Shown: piece after piece, positions 5,420 to 9,235 of the stretch
How positions within the stretch are numbered: position 1 is the stretch's first letter
Layout of the letters: the number at the start of each line of letters is the position of its first letter
Assembly (NCBI GenBank): GCA_024683935.1
Contig: JAIKXV010000054.1
Span: 1-9,235 of the forward strand
Length of the DNA stretch: 9,235 bases
Direction of reading: 5' to 3'
Source of the DNA: Lachnospiraceae bacterium
Lineage (GTDB): Bacteria > Bacillota_A > Clostridia > Lachnospirales > Lachnospiraceae
Notes under the pieces: model-generated
Databases searched by the model: none
Seen by the model: the letters and a program-made list of their open reading frames with translations, nothing else
Told to the model about the DNA's origin: nothing
Translations under genes and position numbers: made by a program

Positions 5420-8071
5420 ATGCAGGCAATACAGTGCCCGAATTGCGGGTATGGATCATGTACCCAGATAGATGATGAGAAATGGAGTTGTCCTGCCTGT
5501 GACCATATCTTTACCGTACACAATCTGTCCAGGGAATTCAGGGCGACGGATGAACATATCTCGCAGGTCCATCAGGATCTTAAGGCAAGTATAAAAAATA
5601 TCGGCAGGATGGCTGACCGGAATTATCTGGATGAGGAGAGCACCCTGGAAAAAGCGGAAACTCATCTTAGAAATGGGGATTTTCCTGCTGCAGAGGAATG
5701 TTTTAGCGAGGTCGCAGAGGAGTATCCGATGCATTCGGCAGGCTGGTACGGAAGATTCAGAGCGATAACCGGAAATTTTACACAGGTTGAACGCTATGCG
5801 CTCTTTCTGTGCGGCGGTATTCCTGCTGAATTTGACCGGGAACTTGTCAATGAAGGAGTTCAGTTTTTAGGCTGTGATGATGTCAGGAAAGCCTTATCGT
5901 GTGAGGATGCAGACGAGGAGACCATAGTCGGAGAAGTGGCTGATTTCCTGGGAAGATGCGCCGAATACGGAAAACAGGAAGCCGAAGAGACCATACTGGA
6001 TGCAAAAGAGTCCTACAAGGACGTGATAAAACAGCGGGATTTATATATCAAAACGGCCCGTGCCGAAAAAGCAAAGGGTATTACAAAGGCCCTGATCCCG
6101 GCACTCATTGTATTACTGTTAATAGGCGCTGTCGTTCTTTATCTTACCAAGCTCGAGGAGAAGGTCTGGGTGATACCCATCGTCCTTATCCTTCTGGTCA
6201 TTATCTTTAAATTCAGGCTTGGCGGAAAGATCCTGGGGGTTTTTGGCAAGGGTATCAGTGAAGCCGTAAATGAAAGTGCCGCAAGTAAGGCGGCTCTGGC
6301 TGATCTGTTGGAAGAAAACCTGTCCGTACAGAATATCTCCACAGGTGTCTTAAGATCATGTTGTATTGATATAGACAACTATAATTACATTATAAATGCG
6401 GTCAATGAAGATCCCTGGCATTATATAGAAGAATATATCAATGATCCGCTGGAAAACATGACAATAGATGATCTGGATGAAGAAACGGACCATGCTTTTA
6501 TCATTGATTTTCTCTCCGGAAACATTGAACGCTTTAATTATCTTTCGGGCATTGAGATTGATGAAGGGCCGGTTTCAACGCACGGGAAAGATAAAATGAG
6601 TGTTATGACGACCAGTATAGTATCATACATGACCTTTATCGGCTGGGTGATAGCATATAATTTCGGAGCTTCCGAGGGCGCGGATTTTTATTTGAACCAG
6701 GCCCTGATCTACAATATACTTGTTGTCTTGCTGGGGATATTATCGCTGTTACTGAACAATGGCGCATCGCTGTTAGTAACGGAGCTGATCTCTTTTGTAT
6801 TCTTTATCATCGGAATAACTTATGCGGCAAATCAGAAGCAAAAGGAGCTTCCTTTGATAGGAAAGCTCCGGATCCTGAAATACCCGGAAAACCGGGAAGA
6901 TCCTGATACCTTACAGGAAGCCGGCGAGCAGAAAGTACAGAAAGTACAAAAGGTACAAAACCAGCAAAACCAGGCAGGCACGATCCCGAAGATGGTGCTT
7001 ATAGCCATTCCGGTGGTTATTGTCGTTATTGGTATCCTTGTCTTTTCGATCGTAATGATCATAAAAGGCCTGAAACAAGCTGACAAGAACGCGCCGGTTA
7101 TTTCCGGCAGCACAGAAATTGAAACTTCAGTAGAAGAACCGGCTGTTGAAAGTGCAGTCGAGCTTCCTGCTGAAGAACCCGCGGTCTATATAGAAGAAGC
7201 GGCAGAGCCGGCGGTGGAAGAACCTGCTCCTGAAGCAGCAGATGAGGATATAAAAAAGGCCCGCAGTTTTAATGAATTTATCTCCGGAGAGGGAGCGGCG
7301 AAGGTTGCAGATGATTTTCTATCAGCGCTCGAAATGGATCTGTTCATCCCTATGAAGGGGGAATATTATTCGCTTGAGTATCTGAAAAAGATCGGCGATG
7401 GGGTTGTAAAATATGACAGAGCCAAAGTTACGGCTGTATCGATCCATGGCAGAGTTCTGTATGCAATGACTCTTTATTATCCGTCGGAATTGGGTTACAC
7501 CGCGGAGGAATTGATCATCTTTGCTGACGGTGATGATGGACTGGAGATGAAGTTTGCGATCGACAGCTGGGACAGGCGCTGGGCTAATATGAATGAAGAA
7601 GGGATCGTGTTTGATGGCGGATCTTATGGCGCCGGCTCGCATGGATCGAAGATATATGCCCCTGATCAGTCTCTGACTTACAGGAAGATCTCGGAGCTGA
7701 CCGTAAATTCTCCCGATTTTCCCTTTCCTAAGCAGGAAGAACTTGAAGGTGGCGAAGATATTGATGATTCCGAGGCTATTGATGCCCTGAATGCCACGAT
7801 GCAGGAGGCCGCGGAGGGTAAGGAGGAAGTCTGGGACGTGGATTTTTATCAGGAGATCATCAATGGAAAAGCCTGGTATTATTTCCTGGCGAGAGAAGGC
7901 ACAAAGCTGACACAGGATACGGTGGATTACATAGATTCCATTGCAAACAGCCATGGCCTGGTCTTTGACGGAAAGGCTCCGGCCGATGAGGCAAGGGAAG
8001 CCCTTGAAAAGGAAATGGGAGTCTATGAAGCGTGTAAAAATGATACTGAGCCTGAATGGAAAGATGAATAA
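5420..8071 (+). CDS. Zinc-ribbon, multi-helix membrane protein with Tic20/DUF4870-like block, 883 aa
   Basis: A large membrane protein of no named family I recognise. In order: an N-terminal zinc ribbon (C6, C9, C24, C27; CPNC and CPAC); a coiled segment (40-75); a TPR-like helix pair (about 75-115, KAETHLRNGDFPAAEECFSE); a helical region to 215; a two-helix hairpin (223-243, 249-264); a soluble helical region (280-390); three helices (396-415, 429-447, 451-470) followed by KELPLIGKLRILK, which resembles Tic20/DUF4870-type proteins; a Lys/Gln/Val linker (503-518); another helix (523-549); an acidic linker with repeated EPAV (572-604); and a C-terminal region (610-883) with no recognised fold. 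The start follows the previous stop by two bases; AAGGAG (5401-5406) lies 13 bases upstream, so translation may rely on coupling. N-terminal ribbon plus membrane helices recalls Bacillus YdjG. Helix counting and charge bias disagree on which side the C-terminus lies. Confidence 0.85.
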   Translation: MQAIQCPNCGYGSCTQIDDEKWSCPACDHIFTVHNLSREFRATDEHISQVHQDLKASIKNIGRMADRNYLDEESTLEKAETHLRNGDFPAAEECFSEVAEEYPMHSAGWYGRFRAITGNFTQVERYALFLCGGIPAEFDRELVNEGVQFLGCDDVRKALSCEDADEETIVGEVADFLGRCAEYGKQEAEETILDAKESYKDVIKQRDLYIKTARAEKAKGITKALIPALIVLLLIGAVVLYLTKLEEKVWVIPIVLILLVIIFKFRLGGKILGVFGKGISEAVNESAASKAALADLLEENLSVQNISTGVLRSCCIDIDNYNYIINAVNEDPWHYIEEYINDPLENMTIDDLDEETDHAFIIDFLSGNIERFNYLSGIEIDEGPVSTHGKDKMSVMTTSIVSYMTFIGWVIAYNFGASEGADFYLNQALIYNILVVLLGILSLLLNNGASLLVTELISFVFFIIGITYAANQKQKELPLIGKLRILKYPENREDPDTLQEAGEQKVQKVQKVQNQQNQAGTIPKMVLIAIPVVIVVIGILVFSIVMIIKGLKQADKNAPVISGSTEIETSVEEPAVESAVELPAEEPAVYIEEAAEPAVEEPAPEAADEDIKKARSFNEFISGEGAAKVADDFLSALEMDLFIPMKGEYYSLEYLKKIGDGVVKYDRAKVTAVSIHGRVLYAMTLYYPSELGYTAEELIIFADGDDGLEMKFAIDSWDRRWANMNEEGIVFDGGSYGAGSHGSKIYAPDQSLTYRKISELTVNSPDFPFPKQEELEGGEDIDDSEAIDALNATMQEAAEGKEEVWDVDFYQEIINGKAWYYFLAREGTKLTQDTVDYIDSIANSHGLVFDGKAPADEAREALEKEMGVYEACKNDTEPEWKDE
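6932..6958 (+). repeat. Three 9-nt tandem units encoding KVQ repeats
   Basis: AAAGTACAG (6932-6940), AAAGTACAA (6941-6949) and AAGGTACAA (6950-6958) encode KVQ three times inside the linker of the 883-residue protein. Two AAAACCAG copies follow (NQQNQ). It marks a low-complexity hinge probably grown by slippage. Confidence 0.8.
7133..7231 (+). repeat. Acidic Glu-Pro-Ala-Val linker repeat within the 883-aa protein
   Basis: Residues 572-604 of the encoded protein contain EPAV three times and EPAP once, in a strongly acidic, Pro/Ala-rich stretch. Such segments usually form extended, disordered spacers; here it separates the last membrane helix from the C-terminal domain. The codons vary between copies, so protein composition rather than DNA slippage appears to be kept. 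Confidence 0.7.
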
Positions 8072-8072
8072 G

Positions 8073-8086
8073 TATCATATGTGATA
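8073..8086. promoter_or_regulatory. Secondary inverted repeat upstream of mazE
   Basis: TATCA (8073-8077) and TGATA (8082-8086) pair around TATG, directly after the stop of the 883-residue gene. The arms resemble the half-sites of the main palindrome at 8120-8138, so this may be an auxiliary antitoxin binding site. The arms are short, so chance is possible. Confidence 0.35.
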
Positions 8087-8101
8087 TGTCCGAAAAAGCA
8101 G

Positions 8102-8130
8102 TTGGATCTTTCTGATGGATGATATACAAT
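8102..8130 (+). promoter_or_regulatory. Promoter of mazEF
   Basis: TTGGAT (8102-8107) as -35 and TACAAT (8125-8130) as -10 are spaced by 17 bases. Each is close to the sigma-A consensus. No terminator is seen between the upstream operon and mazE, so read-through from that operon is also possible. Confidence 0.65.
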
Positions 8131-8138
8131 GTATATCA
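8120..8138. promoter_or_regulatory. Palindromic operator over the mazEF -10 element
   Basis: TGATATAC (8120-8127) and GTATATCA (8131-8138) are perfect 8-bp arms with a 3-base AAT centre. The palindrome covers the -10 element and ends 14 bases before the mazE start. MazE-family antitoxins repress their own promoters through palindromes, so this is a strong autoregulation candidate. Confidence 0.7.
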
Positions 8139-8152
8139 CGGAGGTATATATA

Positions 8153-8413
8153 ATGAATATTGCAGTTTCGAAATGGGGAAATAGTCTGGGGATACGTATA
8201 CCGGCTGCAATTTCAGAAGCCCTGGGTATAGAGATAGGAGATTCTTTGAACTATGAGCTGCGGGGAGAGGAAATGATCCTGCGTAAGGAAGCTTCTACTG
8301 CAAAAATGTTTGAAGATTTTTACGGACGGCCTTTCGAAGAGATTACGGCAGATGTTGTTGGATCCGGTAAAGAGATGGACTGGGGAAATGATGTCGGCGG
8401 GGAGGTCCTTTGA
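8153..8413 (+). CDS. mazE: MazE-family antitoxin, 86 aa
   Basis: The antitoxin of a type II toxin-antitoxin pair. Residues 1-45 form a SpoVT/AbrB-like swapped-hairpin DNA-binding domain with the hallmark KWGNSLGIRIP (7-17), followed by ALGIEIGDSLNYEL. The C-terminal part (50-86), with FEDFYGRPFEEI and a DWG segment, is expected to be flexible and to occupy the MazF active site. The length is usual for the family. The start is chosen at ATG 8153 because GGAGG (8140-8144) lies 8 bases upstream; an in-frame ATG at 8129 would fall inside the operator and has no ribosome site. Its stop overlaps the toxin start (TGATG). It likely represses its own promoter through the palindrome at 8120-8138. Confidence 0.92.
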   Translation: MNIAVSKWGNSLGIRIPAAISEALGIEIGDSLNYELRGEEMILRKEASTAKMFEDFYGRPFEEITADVVGSGKEMDWGNDVGGEVL

Positions 8414-8739
8414 TGTTCTCAAGAGGAGATATTGTATCGGTAAACCTTGATCCGACAAAAGGGCACGAACAGGGGAATTACAGACCTGTGCTTATAATAA
8501 ACAGTGTTCCTCTTCCGGGAGGTATAAATATAATACTTCCGATTACTTCTAAAGAAAAAACATATCCGCTGGAGATTCCTCTGGATAAACGAACAAAAAC
8601 GTCCGGCATGATCCTATGCTTTCAGATAAGAACTTTGGATCTTTCTTCGCGGGATGCGCGGTTTATAGAAAAAGCTCCCGGTGACATAGTGGAGAAATGT
8701 TGTGAGTATATAGCCAGGGCCACCTCACCTGTATATTAA
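8413..8739 (+). CDS. mazF: MazF-family mRNA interferase toxin, 108 aa
   Basis: A ribosome-independent endoribonuclease that cleaves specific short RNA sites when MazE is degraded. The family pattern is complete: RGDIVSVNLDP (4-14), GHEQGNYRPVLIIN (17-30) with catalytic-type R24, ILPITS (41-46) with T45, and QIRTLD (71-76). These align with Bacillus MazF (R25, T48, EQIRT). No key residue is missing, so it should be active. ATG 8413 overlaps the last base of the antitoxin stop (TGATG); the preceding in-frame TTG (8410) is less likely. GGAGG (8401-8405) precedes the start by 7 bases. Toxin level is probably set by translational coupling to mazE. The cut-site specificity cannot be told from sequence. 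No clear terminator follows; 8740-8772 holds only a weak ACCG/CGGT hairpin. Confidence 0.94.
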   Translation: MFSRGDIVSVNLDPTKGHEQGNYRPVLIINSVPLPGGINIILPITSKEKTYPLEIPLDKRTKTSGMILCFQIRTLDLSSRDARFIEKAPGDIVEKCCEYIARATSPVY

Positions 8740-8772
8740 AACCGTTTTTCGGCGGTGTGTCCCGTGCTTTTT

Positions 8773-8802
8773 ATGACAGGACGGATGATATTATGATATA
8801 AT
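8773..8802 (+). promoter_or_regulatory. Promoter with extended -10, upstream of the Gln-rich gene
   Basis: ATGACA (8773-8778, one mismatch to TTGACA) and a perfect TATAAT (8797-8802) are spaced by 18 bases. TG at 8794-8795 makes the -10 an extended type (TGATATAAT). The predicted start is near 8809, giving a leader of about 56 nt. Confidence 0.75.
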
Positions 8803-8828
8803 TTTTAACGTTTAGGAAGATGCCTCGA

Positions 8829-8837
8829 TGATATAAT
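8829..8837 (+). promoter_or_regulatory. Second extended -10 element, upstream of the Gln-rich gene
   Basis: TGATATAAT recurs 35 bases after its first copy (8794-8802). No convincing -35 sits at 17 bases; TTTAGG (8811-8816) is 15 away. An extended -10 can work without a good -35, so this may be a second start or a vestigial duplicate. Confidence 0.4.
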
Positions 8838-8864
8838 CCGAACGTATTTTTCGGAGGACAGAAT

Positions 8865-9235
<371 letters not shown>

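Overview
The window looks like a chromosomal segment of a motile Firmicute, most likely a Clostridia/Lachnospiraceae member (Butyrivibrio-like). This is inferred from protein families and style, not from a marker gene: strong AAGGAGG-type ribosome sites, sigma-A promoters, a sigma-28-type promoter on a flagellin, a YdjI-like SPFH/zinc-ribbon protein, a Gram-positive-style MazEF pair, and a medium-GC composition.

Layout. (1) 1-826: the 3' part of an ABC-2/ABCG-like membrane permease, interrupted by an in-frame amber codon at 68-70. (2) 994-1404: a compact, strongly signalled single-gene unit (sigma-A promoter, consensus ribosome site, perfect intrinsic terminator) encoding an 85-residue peptide with a textbook double-glycine leader. 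(3) 1438-3432, minus strand: a flagellin whose variable region is replaced by a gluzincin-type zinc metallopeptidase (HEMMH plus a downstream EGTA glutamate), i.e. a flagellinolysin, read from a sigma-28-like promoter. (4) 3558-8071: a tightly packed three-gene operon behind a near-consensus sigma-A promoter. It encodes an SPFH protein with two C-terminal zinc ribbons, a small three-helix membrane protein, and an 883-residue protein with an N-terminal zinc ribbon, a TPR-like segment, several membrane helices (a Tic20/DUF4870-like block among them), an acidic Glu-Pro-Ala linker and an unrecognised C-terminal domain. (5) 8073-8739: a mazEF toxin-antitoxin module with a perfect 8+8 palindrome over its own -10 element. 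(6) 8773-9235: two extended -10 promoter elements and the start of an extremely glutamine-rich protein (about 61% Gln in the visible 123 codons), carrying five 27-nt tandem units and running off the window.

The best candidates for an under-described system are the SPFH/small membrane protein/zinc-ribbon membrane protein operon, and the Gln-rich gene. The operon recalls Bacillus YdjG-YdjI, which works with PspA in membrane stress, but its third protein has an architecture I do not recognise as a named family. The flagellinolysin is a known but rare class. The double-glycine peptide has no exporter in view. No RNA gene, CRISPR array or insertion sequence was found. The intergenic gaps are all under 300 bases and are described through their promoters and hairpins.
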